Below, one piece after another: positions 9,546 through 17,978 of a DNA stretch of 45,291 nt. The notes under the pieces are model-generated. The model did not search any database, had not been told where the DNA came from, and saw only the letters and a program-made list of their open reading frames with translations. Source of the DNA: Vibrio sinaloensis DSM 21326 (GTDB lineage: Bacteria > Pseudomonadota > Gammaproteobacteria > Enterobacterales > Vibrionaceae); contig NZ_AEVT01000080.1 in assembly GCF_000189275.1 (NCBI RefSeq), positions 1-45,291 of the forward strand. Direction: 5' to 3'. Numbering within the stretch: position 1 is the first letter of the stretch; each line of letters opens with the position of its first letter. Position numbers and translations under genes: made by a program.

Positions 9546-10334
9546 TTATAGCTGCTGGTTAACAAAGCTCATCATCTTATCGACCGCCGAGATAACTTTT
9601 GAGTTCATCTCGTAGACACGCTGAGCCTCGATCATGTTGACCAATTCTTCCGTTACATTCACGTTCGACGTTTCAAGCATCGATTGACGAATATCACCGA
9701 AACCATCAAAACCCGGAACGCCCTCTTGAGGGTCACCACTCGCGCCCGTTGGCAAGTAAAGGTTTTGTCCGATTGGTTCAAGACCACCAGGGTTGATAAA
9801 ATCGACGGTTGTAATCTGACCGACAACCACGTTGTTTTGCTCACCGCGGATGCGCACCGAAACTTCACCATCGGTTCCCACAGTGATACTGATAGCATCT
9901 TCAGGAATAACGATTTCTGGCTCTAGGCCATAACCAGCACCAGAGGTGACAATCGCCCCTTCATCATTCACGGTAAACTGACCGTTGCGCGAGTAACCAA
10001 TGTTGCCGTCTGGCATTAGGATCTGGAAGAAGCCATCCCCTTCAATCATCATGTCCAAGCTATTATTGGTCGTTTGCGTATTACCTTGCGTGTGGACTTT
10101 TTGCGTCGCGACAACCTTAGAGCCCGCGCCCAACATCAATCCCGTAGGCAGTTCAGTATTCTGCGACGATTGACCACCAGGTTGATTGATGTTCTGGTAA
10201 AACAAGTCTTCAAAGACTGCACGACTTTTTTTGTAACCTACCGTTGATGCGTTCGCTAGGTTGTTTGAAATCGTTGAAATATTGGTTTGCTGAGCATCTA
10301 AGCCCGTTTTACTAACCCATAATGCCGGATGCAT
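9546..10334 (-). CDS. flgG: Distal rod protein FlgG
   Basis: Major component of the distal rod, 262 residues, the family's usual length. The flagella basal-body rod motif is at the N terminus (LDAQQTNISTISNNLANAST). The C terminus ETSNVNVTEELVNMIEAQR is the conserved helical tail shared by rod and hook proteins. It follows flgF after 19 nt and has no promoter of its own that I can see, so it belongs to the flgFGHIJ unit. Confidence 0.97.
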   Translation of the reverse strand: MHPALWVSKTGLDAQQTNISTISNNLANASTVGYKKSRAVFEDLFYQNINQPGGQSSQNTELPTGLMLGAGSKVVATQKVHTQGNTQTTNNSLDMMIEGDGFFQILMPDGNIGYSRNGQFTVNDEGAIVTSGAGYGLEPEIVIPEDAISITVGTDGEVSVRIRGEQNNVVVGQITTVDFINPGGLEPIGQNLYLPTGASGDPQEGVPGFDGFGDIRQSMLETSNVNVTEELVNMIEAQRVYEMNSKVISAVDKMMSFVNQQL

Positions 10335-10353
10335 AATAATCTCCTAAATTCTA

Positions 10354-11103
10354 TTAGCTCATACGAAGTAGAGAGTCGGACGACTTGTCCATCTCTTCAG
10401 CTGTGCTCATCATCTTGACTTGCATTTCAAACTGGCGTTGCAAATCAATAAGGCTTGTCATTTCACCGATGGCATTCACATTACTGCCTTCGATAGCGCC
10501 TGTGAGCAATTTAACATCGGCATCTGCTTCGTATGCCGCATTAGGATCTTTCGCACGGAAGAGACCGTTAACGTCTTTGAATAGTGATTGATTATTGGTG
10601 TTGGTCAGTTTGATACGATCAACAACTTCAATAGCGTCGGCTGGAGCACCTTGTGGAACCACTGAAATTGTACCGTCTGTACCGATTTCAACTTTGCTCA
10701 AAGGAATCGGAAGCGTTATTGGACCACCTGTTTCACCGATAACAAGATTACCGTTACCACTCACAAGCAAGCCGTTAACATCAACCTTAAGATTACCGTT
10801 ACGTGTCAGACCTTCTTTGCCAGACTTATCAAGTACAGCAATCCAGCCGTTACCCTCGATTGTTACGTCTAAGTCACGACCTGTTGTTATAACGCTACCT
10901 TGTTGGAAGTTATGCCCCGGACGCTCTGTCATGCTAAATACACGGCTTGGTAGACCTTCACCGTAAGCTTGCATCGAACGAGCTTGCGCCAAATCAGCAC
11001 GGAAACCCGTGGTACTGACGTTAGCTAAGTTGTTTGCTCTAAGCTGCAGGGCCTGCATATTCTGCTTGGCTCCGCTCATAGCGAGAAAGAGTGCGCGATC
11101 CAT
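10354..11103 (-). CDS. flgF: Proximal rod protein FlgF
   Basis: Rod subunit of 249 residues. The start MDRALFLAMSGAK at 11103 was chosen because GGAG lies 9 bp upstream; an earlier in-frame ATG would consume that site. The motif LQLRANNLANVSTTGF (about 22-37) and the C-terminal EGSNVNAIGEMTSLIDLQRQ are typical. It is first in flgFGHIJ, with a strong sigma-54 site at 11139-11154 directly upstream, so it is not simply read through from flgE. Confidence 0.96.
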   Translation of the reverse strand: MDRALFLAMSGAKQNMQALQLRANNLANVSTTGFRADLAQARSMQAYGEGLPSRVFSMTERPGHNFQQGSVITTGRDLDVTIEGNGWIAVLDKSGKEGLTRNGNLKVDVNGLLVSGNGNLVIGETGGPITLPIPLSKVEIGTDGTISVVPQGAPADAIEVVDRIKLTNTNNQSLFKDVNGLFRAKDPNAAYEADADVKLLTGAIEGSNVNAIGEMTSLIDLQRQFEMQVKMMSTAEEMDKSSDSLLRMS

Positions 11104-11138
11104 AATTTGCTCCAAAAATCACAATTCGGATCAAATAA

Positions 11139-11154
11139 AGCAAGAGACATGCCA
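11139..11154 (-). promoter_or_regulatory. Sigma-54 promoter of flgFGHIJ
   Basis: The minus strand reads TGGCATG-TCTC-TTGCT, with exact GG-N10-GC spacing and intact -24 and -12 boxes. The predicted start near 11127 leaves a leader of about 24 nt. Upstream lie a dyad AGTTGTTA/TAACAACT (11163-11183) and a second dyad TTGCCA/TGGCAA (11226-11241), possible activator sites. Confidence 0.82.
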
Positions 11155-11240
11155 AGATAAATAGTTGTTATTTTTTAACAACTTAAGTAAAAGTGGCAAT
11201 GTTATGAGGGCAATATGGGAGGAGTTTGCCATAGGTGGCA

Positions 11241-11275
11241 ACAATAGTAAGCTGATGTTTGCCACCAGCTTACTA
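11241..11275 (-). terminator. Hairpin, probable terminator of flgBCDE
   Basis: A perfect 10-bp stem TAGTAAGCTG (11245-11254) and CAGCTTACTA (11266-11275) lies about 45 bp after the flgE stop. The following minus-strand TTGTTG tail is weak, so termination may be partial, letting some transcripts run into flgF. Confidence 0.5.
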
Positions 11276-11317
11276 TACAGATCATTGCGGATTAGGAGCC
11301 TACTGACGCCGTGTGAA

Positions 11318-12634
11318 TTAGCGGATCTGTAGGATATTTTGTTGAGTTTGGTTATGCACTTCTAGCGAACGAGAGTTAGCTTGGAAGTTACGTTGAGCGG
11401 TGATCAAATCGACCAACTCTTGAGTCATGTCGATATTAGATTGCTCCAGCGTACCACTGTTGATAGAACCAAATGAGCCTTTGTTTGATTCACCCCAGAT
11501 CTTGTCTCCAGAGAACTGAGTTGAATCCCACTGAGTACCACCTTTCTTATCTAGGCCCTGCTCATTGGCAACACGCACCATGGCAACACGACCAAGAGTG
11601 ATGTTTTCACCGTTTGAGTAAGTCCCTAGGACACTACCATTTTCATCAAAATCGACTTTGGTCAAGAAACCCGTCGTTGCACCGTCTTCATCAAACTTGG
11701 TTAGCTCAAAAGGAGCGGCAAACTGTGTTGCATCTGACAAACCGAAAGATAATGTCTGTGTGACATCTGCACCGTTCAAGTTAATCGCGTTTGGATCATC
11801 TGGGCCCGTTCCACCTAGTGGTCCTGAAACAATATTCTGACCATTATTTAGACTTGCCAGTGTGCCATCGTTATTAAATTTCATCGTATGGCCAACATGA
11901 CCTGTTGGGGTCGTAGCATCACCACCGACGATGTTGATCGGCTTTTCACCCGCACTGTCCGTCACTGTGTAGTAAGTCTGCCAAGTGTTCGCTTGCGTCT
12001 GATCTTTCAAGTAGTATGTCGTTAACTTGTACGATTGACCCATAGAGTCGTAAATCGTAGAAGAAGTCGAGCGGTTATACGTTTCAGGATCTGAGTAATC
12101 AAACAGTGCTGGATCTTTTAACTCGCCACCAGCAGGCAGGTTTACACCGACTTCAATGTTGGATGTTTGCTTCGGTTTACCAAACTCTTTTGGAATGTTA
12201 ATTGGCGAAGGCTCGTAAGAGAGAACATCACCTGTGTCTCCATTCACTTGATAACCCAATAGGAACTCATCATTTGCAGTTACCATGTAGTTATCTTTGT
12301 TTAAGTGGAAGGCACCGTTACGCGTTAATTCATTCGTCGTCGGTGTCAGGCGGTCTTTTGCCACAGCAAAGAAACCTGTACCACTGATACGCAAATCCAT
12401 CGGGTTATTGGTATAAACACTGGATCCTTCGTGGAACTGTTGCGCCACTTTAGCAGCTTGAACACCACCACCAGGAGTTGTTTTTGCGTTTGTAAACAAT
12501 GAATTAGAGTAAACATCACCGAACTCAGCACGCGACTCTTTAAAGCCATATGTATTGGCGTTCGCAATGTTGTTACTGGTGGTATTCAAATCTAACTGAG
12601 CTGCGGAAATACCGCTTAATGCAACATAAGACAT
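11318..12634 (-). CDS. flgE: Flagellar hook protein FlgE
   Basis: Structural subunit of the hook, 438 residues. The N-terminal motif LDLNTTSNNIANANTYGFKE (about 15-34) and the C-terminal SNIDMTQELVDLITAQRNFQ are the conserved D0 helices. The middle carries the FlgE D2 domain (about 170-330), including SSTIYDSMGQSYKLTTYY. It is 41 nt downstream of flgD, whose product is the scaffold cap for its assembly. It is last in the flgBCDE unit. Confidence 0.97.
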   Translation of the reverse strand: MSYVALSGISAAQLDLNTTSNNIANANTYGFKESRAEFGDVYSNSLFTNAKTTPGGGVQAAKVAQQFHEGSSVYTNNPMDLRISGTGFFAVAKDRLTPTTNELTRNGAFHLNKDNYMVTANDEFLLGYQVNGDTGDVLSYEPSPINIPKEFGKPKQTSNIEVGVNLPAGGELKDPALFDYSDPETYNRSTSSTIYDSMGQSYKLTTYYLKDQTQANTWQTYYTVTDSAGEKPINIVGGDATTPTGHVGHTMKFNNDGTLASLNNGQNIVSGPLGGTGPDDPNAINLNGADVTQTLSFGLSDATQFAAPFELTKFDEDGATTGFLTKVDFDENGSVLGTYSNGENITLGRVAMVRVANEQGLDKKGGTQWDSTQFSGDKIWGESNKGSFGSINSGTLEQSNIDMTQELVDLITAQRNFQANSRSLEVHNQTQQNILQIR

Positions 12635-12675
12635 TCCAAATTCTCCTATCTAGCTAGCATATGACTCTAAGAGCG

Positions 12676-13386
12676 CTACGCTTTACCAACTTCTAGTACT
12701 TCAGCAAGTCGAACTGGCGACTCAAAGCCAGCCAGATTGAGCAGTACGTTACCATCACCTTTACCAAGAAGAACGCTATTGACGTTTGCATAAGTGGAAA
12801 CTTCAAATTCTTTGCTTTCTCCCTCAAGTAAGCCCGAGGCTCTCACCTTGTACTTACCTGCCGGCAATGGATTACCGTTTGAATCTTTGCCGTCCCATTC
12901 GACGCGGCTATCACCCGGAGGTCTCGAGCCCACTTCGAAGGTTCGAACTAACTGCCCCATTTGATCTTCAACACGAACCATCAAGTTATCGACAGCTTGA
13001 GGAAGATTCACCATGGCTGCCATACTGCCGTCATCTTTCTTCACACCAGCAGCGCCTGGTATCAAAACATCACGCCCAACCAAGGAGGAAGCTTGAAGTG
13101 CTTGATTCGATGTCATCGAAGCATTCAAAGTCTCGAACTGGTTGTTCATTTTGCCAATACCGTCTACCGTTGCGAATGACGCCATTTGCGCAATCATCTG
13201 GTCATTACTTACCGGCTTAAACGGGTCTTGTTGAGATAACTGCTTCGTGAGCAAAGATAAGAAATCTTCCTGTTTAAGGTCTTGCTTACCTGTTGTCTCA
13301 GTTGGCTTGTTCTTCTCTTGAAGCTGTTTAAGCTGGTCGATATAGGACAAGCTGTTTTGACCAACATTGTTAATGCCATCGGCCAT
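12676..13386 (-). CDS. flgD: Hook assembly scaffold FlgD
   Basis: Hook cap that drives FlgE polymerisation and then leaves, 236 residues. The conserved N-terminal segment TGKQDLKQEDFLSLLTKQL and QQDPFKPVSNDQMIAQMASF (about 33-70) are visible. The C terminus holds the FlgD Ig-like and Tudor-like parts, with WDGKDSNGNPLPAGKYKV. It starts 16 nt after the flgC stop, with AGGGGG-type pairing just upstream. Confidence 0.96.
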   Translation of the reverse strand: MADGINNVGQNSLSYIDQLKQLQEKNKPTETTGKQDLKQEDFLSLLTKQLSQQDPFKPVSNDQMIAQMASFATVDGIGKMNNQFETLNASMTSNQALQASSLVGRDVLIPGAAGVKKDDGSMAAMVNLPQAVDNLMVRVEDQMGQLVRTFEVGSRPPGDSRVEWDGKDSNGNPLPAGKYKVRASGLLEGESKEFEVSTYANVNSVLLGKGDGNVLLNLAGFESPVRLAEVLEVGKA

Positions 13387-13402
13387 ATGTCACCCCCTAT
13401 CC

Positions 13403-13819
13403 TTATTGACCCATCTGCAGCGTACGCAGCAGCATTTGTTTGCTTGCATCTGCGACTTGAACGTTTGTTTGATACGAACGAGAAGCAGAAATCATATTTG
13501 CCATTTCTTCCATCACATTAACGTTAGGTTTATAGATATAACCCTCATCGTTAGCGAGTGGGTGGTCAGGATTGTACTCCGCACTAAGCGGCTTATCGCT
13601 TTCCACAATCCCCATAACCTTAACTGGCACAGTATGGTCATTGCCGTACTTTGCTTTACTTAATTCGGCACCAAACACCGCATGGCGAGCTTTGTAGGTA
13701 TCTTTCGCCGAGCTAGAGATACTGTCTGCATTCGCCAGGTTGCTTGACGTAGTATTTAGACGAACGGATTCAGCGCTCATGGCAGAACCAGTTACATTGA
13801 ATACATTAAATAAGCTCAT
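13403..13819 (-). CDS. flgC: Proximal rod protein FlgC
   Basis: Small rod subunit, 138 residues, full length. The rod motif VRLNTTSSNLANADSISSS (about 20-38) and the C-terminal PNVNVMEEMANMISASRSYQ are intact. It follows flgB after 5 nt and has a preceding AGGGGAG site, so translation is probably coupled to flgB. Function with FlgB, FlgF and FliE at the base of the rod is from the family. Confidence 0.97.
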   Translation of the reverse strand: MSLFNVFNVTGSAMSAESVRLNTTSSNLANADSISSSAKDTYKARHAVFGAELSKAKYGNDHTVPVKVMGIVESDKPLSAEYNPDHPLANDEGYIYKPNVNVMEEMANMISASRSYQTNVQVADASKQMLLRTLQMGQ

Positions 13820-13824
13820 CTAAA

Positions 13825-14220
13825 TTACTCCCCTTTAAGTGCTTTCGTTAAGTTCTTGAATTTACTTCCTAAGAAGTCAAGTGATGCCTGATGTCTGATT
13901 TGATTTTGCATAAACAAGTTACGCTCTAAATCTACATCCACCGTGTTGCCATCACCTGTGTCAGGCTGGGATGGAAGACGATACATTACTTCCCCTGTCA
14001 CACGTGTAGAGGCAGGAATATGCCGACCATCAGTACGGCTAAGACCAATGCTTGCCTCTGAGGTTGCCGCCTGCAAAGCCTTCTGGAAATCCATTCCTTT
14101 CGATTTGTAACCAGGAGTATTCGCTTGCGCAATGTTAGTAGAGATAACCTCTGCATTGCGTTCGCGTAGACCAACCGTGTGTTGGTGAATACCTAAAGCG
14201 TTGTCGAAAGAAATAGCCAT
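13825..14220 (-). CDS. flgB: Proximal rod protein FlgB
   Basis: Rod subunit of 131 residues. The start MAISFDNALGIHQHTVGLR at 14220 was preferred over an in-frame ATG 20 codons upstream. The longer form would begin inside the proximal sigma-54 promoter, whereas AGAGGT precedes the chosen start. The conserved SYNC-type motif ISTNIAQANTPGYKSKGMDF is present (about 27-46). It heads flgBCDE and is preceded by two sigma-54 sites. Confidence 0.95.
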   Translation of the reverse strand: MAISFDNALGIHQHTVGLRERNAEVISTNIAQANTPGYKSKGMDFQKALQAATSEASIGLSRTDGRHIPASTRVTGEVMYRLPSQPDTGDGNTVDVDLERNLFMQNQIRHQASLDFLGSKFKNLTKALKGE

Positions 14221-14263
14221 GTTGACCTCTACAAAAGAACTGACCGTTACTACTAAAATACAA

Positions 14264-14279
14264 AGCAATAAGCGTACCA
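14264..14279 (-). promoter_or_regulatory. Proximal sigma-54 promoter of flgBCDE
   Basis: The minus strand reads TGGTACG-CTTA-TTGCT, with exact GG-N10-GC spacing and a strong -12 box. The predicted start near 14252 leaves about 32 nt to flgB. Confidence 0.82.
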
Positions 14280-14323
14280 ACTTTAAAAATTAATCGCATA
14301 AGCTTCGATTTCGAAAATTTAAC

Positions 14324-14339
14324 AGCAATAAGTAAGCCA
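14324..14339 (-). promoter_or_regulatory. Distal sigma-54 promoter of flgBCDE
   Basis: The minus strand reads TGGCTTA-CTTA-TTGCT, a second GG-N10-GC element exactly 60 bp upstream of the proximal one. Nine of its last ten bases (CTTATTGCT plus one more) match the proximal copy. It may be a working alternative promoter or a binding site that holds sigma-54 polymerase in reserve. Confidence 0.65.
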
Positions 14340-14401
14340 ACTTACTCGATTGCTGTACGATTGGAATGTCATTTTTAGTATACAAGTAAATGTCGCAAGG
14401 T

Positions 14402-14432
14402 AACAAAAAGCCCAGCATTGATGCTGGGCTTG
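14402..14432 (-). terminator. Terminator of cheV-cheR
   Basis: A 10-bp perfect stem AGCCCAGCAT (14409-14418) and ATGCTGGGCT (14421-14430) is followed on the minus strand by TTTTTG. It lies 20 bp after the cheR stop and separates cheVR from the flgB unit. Confidence 0.88.
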
Positions 14433-14451
14433 TCGTTGTATGGAGCGATAG

Positions 14452-15279
14452 CTATTTAAGCTTATAGATGATGCCCGGGTTACAGCGCACCATTTCAAAC
14501 CTGTCAGTTAAACCGGTTAGAGACTCAGACGCCCCCAACAGAAGGTACCCACCAGGGTTCAAACTGTTCGCCATCTGGTTCAACACCTTGGATTTCATGT
14601 CTGGAGAGAAGTAAATCAAAACGTTACGACAGAAAATGATGTCAAACTTCCCCAGCAACGCGTAACTGTCCATCAGGTTCTGAGGACGGAAGTTGACCAA
14701 ACGCTTTACGTTGTCCTTCACCTTCATTCGACCATCGCCCGCGTCTTCAAAGAAGTTACGACGACGTTCTGGTGATAAACCACGTCCAAGCGCAAGATTG
14801 TCATAGATGCCTGCACGACACATGTCTAGCATACTGGCCGAAATATCGGTTGCCGTAATCGACACGCTTGGCAACATACCTGGCTTGCGTTGTTGTGTCT
14901 CTAGGATGGTCATGGCCATTGAGTAAGGCTCTTGACCAGACGAACTTGCCGCCGACCAAATCTTTATTGGTCGCTTGTTTGCCGCTGCTTCTGGCAACAG
15001 TTTGTTCGCCAACACCTCGAACGGATAAGTATCGCGAAACCAAAGTGTCTCATTGGTCGTCATGGCGTCAACCGCTGCAACACGCAATTCACGGTTGCGG
15101 CCAGTGACAACATCTCTGAGCAAGTCTGACAAAGAACCTAATTTGAACTTTGTCACCAAAGGACTCAAGCGACTTCTTACTAAGTACTGCTTACTGTCAC
15201 CTAGTACGATGCCACACTGAGACTCTAAAAAGCGGCTGAAATCACGATATTCTTGATCGCTTATAGTTATCGCTGTCAT
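14452..15279 (-). CDS. cheR: Chemoreceptor methyltransferase CheR
   Basis: Transfers methyl groups from S-adenosylmethionine to glutamates on chemoreceptors, which resets their sensitivity. It has 275 residues. An N-terminal helical CheR domain (about 5-75) is followed by the methyltransferase domain, with NETLWFRD (76-83), the cofactor loop SAASSSGQEPYS (109-120) and FDIIFCRNVLIYF (about 214-226). No pentapeptide-binding loop extension is obvious. It starts 10 nt after cheV and is co-transcribed with it. It sits next to flgB, as in other polar-flagellated Vibrio. Confidence 0.96.
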   Translation of the reverse strand: MTAITISDQEYRDFSRFLESQCGIVLGDSKQYLVRSRLSPLVTKFKLGSLSDLLRDVVTGRNRELRVAAVDAMTTNETLWFRDTYPFEVLANKLLPEAAANKRPIKIWSAASSSGQEPYSMAMTILETQQRKPGMLPSVSITATDISASMLDMCRAGIYDNLALGRGLSPERRRNFFEDAGDGRMKVKDNVKRLVNFRPQNLMDSYALLGKFDIIFCRNVLIYFSPDMKSKVLNQMANSLNPGGYLLLGASESLTGLTDRFEMVRCNPGIIYKLK

Positions 15280-15289
15280 TAATTTCTCT

Positions 15290-16216
15290 TTATTCTGTAA
15301 GTGCAGATTTCACTGCATTACCAAGCTCATCAGGGTTGAATTTCGCGATAAATGAGTTTGCTCCCACACGCTCAACCATGGCTTGGTTAAATACACCACT
15401 GAGTGATGAATGAAGAATAACATAAAGATTTTTTAAGTCTGCATGGCGGCGAATTTCCGCAGTCAGCGTATAGCCATCCATTTCTGGCATTTCAATATCT
15501 GAAATCACCAGTGAAATCTGATCGTAGATACTGCCTTCTGCTGCCATCTCGACCAACTTTTCGTAGGCTTCTTTGCCGTCTTTTACAGACACTACTTCAA
15601 AGCCAAGGGACGTAATTGCCCGTTCAACCTGTTTGCGCGCTACGGTTGAATCATCCGCGATCAAAATACGGCGAACAATTTCTTTCTCTGTCTCTACTTG
15701 AGCAATCTCTTCACTGATGCTTGCATCCATGGTTTCATCGACTGGCGCGATTTCTGCTAGGATTTTTTCAACGTCGAGAATCTCGACCAATTCGTTGTCG
15801 ATATTGGTGACGGCAGTCAAGTAGTTTGCTTTACCCGCGCCTTCTGGCGGTGGCAAAATCGCCTCCCAGTGCATATTGATGATACGTTCAACTGACGTAA
15901 CAAGGAATGCCTGAATAGTACGGTTAAATTCAGCAATCACTACGAATGCTTTATCTACATCTGTCGTTGGGCGACCACCAATAGCGAGACTGAGATCAAT
16001 CACGGATACAGTATGGCCACGGATATGAGCAACCCCTTTAACGAGTGGGTGCAAGTTTGGCATTGAAGTAAGCTTAGGGCACTGCAGTACCTCTTTTACT
16101 TTAAATACGTTAATTCCGTAACGCTGACGCCCCATTAGGCGAAAGGTTAGGAGTTCCAATCGGTTTTGACCGACGAGTTGCGTACGCTGATTCACAGAAT
16201 CAAGAATACCCGTCAT
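15290..16216 (-). CDS. cheV: Chemotaxis coupling protein CheV (CheW-receiver fusion)
   Basis: Couples receptors to the CheA kinase and can be tuned by phosphorylation. It has 308 residues. The CheW-like domain spans about 15-160 and includes VAHIRGHTVSVIDLSLAIGG. The receiver domain spans about 182-305, with the acidic pair DD188-189, phospho-acceptor Asp240 in ISDIEMPEMDG, and a Lys in SFIAKFNPDEL. It starts after GGAGATGAG. Its 5' region is shared with the divergent flgA; I saw no convincing sigma-54 or sigma-28 site there. Confidence 0.96.
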   Translation of the reverse strand: MTGILDSVNQRTQLVGQNRLELLTFRLMGRQRYGINVFKVKEVLQCPKLTSMPNLHPLVKGVAHIRGHTVSVIDLSLAIGGRPTTDVDKAFVVIAEFNRTIQAFLVTSVERIINMHWEAILPPPEGAGKANYLTAVTNIDNELVEILDVEKILAEIAPVDETMDASISEEIAQVETEKEIVRRILIADDSTVARKQVERAITSLGFEVVSVKDGKEAYEKLVEMAAEGSIYDQISLVISDIEMPEMDGYTLTAEIRRHADLKNLYVILHSSLSGVFNQAMVERVGANSFIAKFNPDELGNAVKSALTE

Positions 16217-16294
16217 AAGCTCATCTCCATCTCAAACTTTCATGCTAAAAAAATGGTAGTCTACTTAAGGTCATGAAAAAACCAGAGAAACAGA

Positions 16295-17041
16295 ATGATA
16301 TATTCTAAATCACAGTTAAGTTCTTTTTCCATAACTAATTGTAGAGCTTTCTATAAAAAGTTTTATAAGTCTATCGGCTTTTTGTTCTTTTTCTTTAGTT
16401 TTTCAGCGACATCGGCAACAGAAAGTCAAATTTCTTCTATTCAACAAGCAGCACAACAATATGTAACTGAACACATTGATAGCCCTGTTGGTGGCTCTCT
16501 TGTGGCAAAAGCGGCTTCTATAGATAGTAGGATCTTTGCTACAGATTGTCCGTCTGGGATGCAAGCTTCTTCTACATCAACCAACCCAAACGCTAGCAAT
16601 ATTACCGTACTTGTGGAGTGTCCAGACGAAAACTGGCGCGTGTATGTCCCTGTGAGATTAACCCGCACAGGTCCTCAAGTTACTCTTATAGCTCCGCTAT
16701 CGAGAGGCCAGATCATCTCTGCCCGCGATGTCACTATTAGTATGGTAGACTTGCAGAGGTACAGGCGGCAAGGCTTTTCCACCATAGATGCTGTGATTGG
16801 GGCAAAAACGAAAAAAAACCTGCGTAGCGGGGAAATTATTGAAGAAAATGATATTTGTGTTGTATGCCGCAATGAAACTGTCACGATTAAAGCAGTGAAA
16901 TCCGGTATGGTTATTACCACCAAAGGCGTAGCGATGACAGATGGATCTCACGGCGAGCAGATAAGAGTGAAAAACAGCAAATCAAATCGTATAATTGAAG
17001 GACGTGTAACCGGAATATCTGAAGTCACGGTCGTTTTCTGA
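16295..17041 (+). CDS. flgA: P-ring assembly chaperone FlgA
   Basis: Periplasmic chaperone that helps FlgI form the P ring, 248 residues. A long hydrophobic N-terminal signal (about 22-42, with SIGFLFFFFSFSATSA) is preceded by an unusually long, basic N-region, so the true start could be slightly later. The SAF domain (about 128-190) has LSRGQIISARDV and KTKKNLRSGEIIEENDI. The C-terminal ChapFlgA part ends VKNSKSNRIIEGRVTGISEV. Divergent from cheV; flgM follows 94 bp downstream with its own sigma-28 site. Confidence 0.93.
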   Translation: MIYSKSQLSSFSITNCRAFYKKFYKSIGFLFFFFSFSATSATESQISSIQQAAQQYVTEHIDSPVGGSLVAKAASIDSRIFATDCPSGMQASSTSTNPNASNITVLVECPDENWRVYVPVRLTRTGPQVTLIAPLSRGQIISARDVTISMVDLQRYRRQGFSTIDAVIGAKTKKNLRSGEIIEENDICVVCRNETVTIKAVKSGMVITTKGVAMTDGSHGEQIRVKNSKSNRIIEGRVTGISEVTVVF

Positions 17042-17071
17042 CGTTCTTTGCGATTAAAGGTTAAAAAACAC

Positions 17072-17098
17072 TAAAGTTATTTCTCGCATAGTCGATAT
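17072..17098 (+). promoter_or_regulatory. Sigma-28 (FliA) promoter of flgMN
   Basis: TAAAGTTA-N11-GTCGATAT matches the FliA consensus TAAAGTTT-N11-GCCGATAA at nearly every position with the exact spacer. It is 38 bp upstream of flgM. This gives the usual feedback loop in which FliA makes its own inhibitor FlgM. Confidence 0.85.
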
Positions 17099-17135
17099 TG
17101 ACGGTACAGGTTTTTAATATTCAAAAGGCTCACAT

Positions 17136-17450
17136 ATGGCAGGCATTGATAATATTCGTTCTGGTCAGACTCTAACGACGTCAACCAATCGAAGTTCAGT
17201 ACGTAATGACAATCAAACTTCGAGCACTGATTCGACAAAGAAGTCTTCAGTCGCTCAGGACTCAGTATCGTTAAGCTCACAAGGTAAGGCGGTCGGTGAA
17301 ATGCATACTCAAATGGCCAGTCAACCAAGTTTTGACAAAGCAAAAGTCGCAGCAATCAAAGAAGCTATCGCGAATGGCTCTTACACCGTTGACCCTGAAA
17401 AGCTTGCCGATAACATGATGAAGTTTGAAAAAGAGCTTGGCGGCTTATAA
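17136..17450 (+). CDS. flgM: Anti-sigma-28 factor FlgM
   Basis: Binds FliA (sigma-28) until the hook is complete, then is exported. In V. cholerae export is through the polar sheathed flagellum. It has 104 residues. The N-terminal half is polar and likely disordered (MAGIDNIRSGQTL onward). The C-terminal half holds the sigma-binding region: DSVSLSSQGKAVGEM, then KVAAIKEAIANGSYTVDPEK and LADNMMKFEKEL. Position next to flgN and its FliA-type promoter agree. Confidence 0.94.
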   Translation: MAGIDNIRSGQTLTTSTNRSSVRNDNQTSSTDSTKKSSVAQDSVSLSSQGKAVGEMHTQMASQPSFDKAKVAAIKEAIANGSYTVDPEKLADNMMKFEKELGGL

Positions 17451-17470
17451 TCAAATAGAGATCCCTCACT

Positions 17471-17896
17471 ATGGCAGCATTGCAAGGATTGGTTGATTTT
17501 CAACTAAAAAGCGCTCAGGACCTTTCTCTTTTATTGGAGAAAGAAAAAGTCGCAATTGCAAATCGTGTTTCCAAAGACATTGAGGCAATAGCCAAAGAAA
17601 AGATCACCTTGATCGAACAACTGCGAACAACAGACGAACGGATCAGTAAACACCCTGACGTGGAAAGCCTGACCACAGATCCAGAGTTGAGCCCTCTGGT
17701 TAATAAGATCCGTTCCATCATCTACGATTGTCAGCAGGCAAACACGGTCAACGGGGAAGCGTTACAAAGAGCGCAACTCAGTTTCAATAAGCTAAATAAT
17801 TTAATGCAGCAGTCTCAGGGTAAACTGGGAATGACTTATACTGCAGAAGGTCAAACTAAAAACGTCTCGACCTTAGGCACCAATATTAAAGCGTAA
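17471..17896 (+). CDS. flgN: Flagellar export chaperone FlgN
   Basis: Cytoplasmic chaperone for FlgK and FlgL. It has 141 residues, is predicted to be almost entirely alpha-helical, and has long charged heptads (about 10-60 and 85-120), as in the FlgN family. The sequence is poorly conserved; the call rests on size, helical pattern and position 20 nt after flgM. A terminator follows 36 nt after the stop. No motif unique to the family is visible, hence slightly lower confidence. Confidence 0.9.
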   Translation: MAALQGLVDFQLKSAQDLSLLLEKEKVAIANRVSKDIEAIAKEKITLIEQLRTTDERISKHPDVESLTTDPELSPLVNKIRSIIYDCQQANTVNGEALQRAQLSFNKLNNLMQQSQGKLGMTYTAEGQTKNVSTLGTNIKA

Positions 17897-17929
17897 TTGA
17901 TTAAAGCGTTATTGAACCGAGTAAAAAGA

Positions 17930-17957
17930 GAAAAGCGGCTATAAAGCCGCTTTTTTG
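17930..17957 (+). terminator. Terminator of flgMN (may also serve flgOP)
   Basis: The stem AAAGCGGC (17932-17939) and GCCGCTTT (17946-17953) is followed by TTTTTT on the plus strand. The A-run on the other side gives a U-run on the minus strand as well, so it can end flgOP, whose last stop is at 17979. Confidence 0.85.
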
Positions 17958-17978
17958 ATCGGAGAAAAAGAAAGGTAA

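Noticed and set aside
16217..16294. Sigma-54 or sigma-28 promoter between cheV and flgA
   Set aside because: I scanned both strands for GG-N10-GC and TAAAG-type elements and found none with acceptable boxes. Promoters must be there or use weaker sequences, but I cannot support a call.
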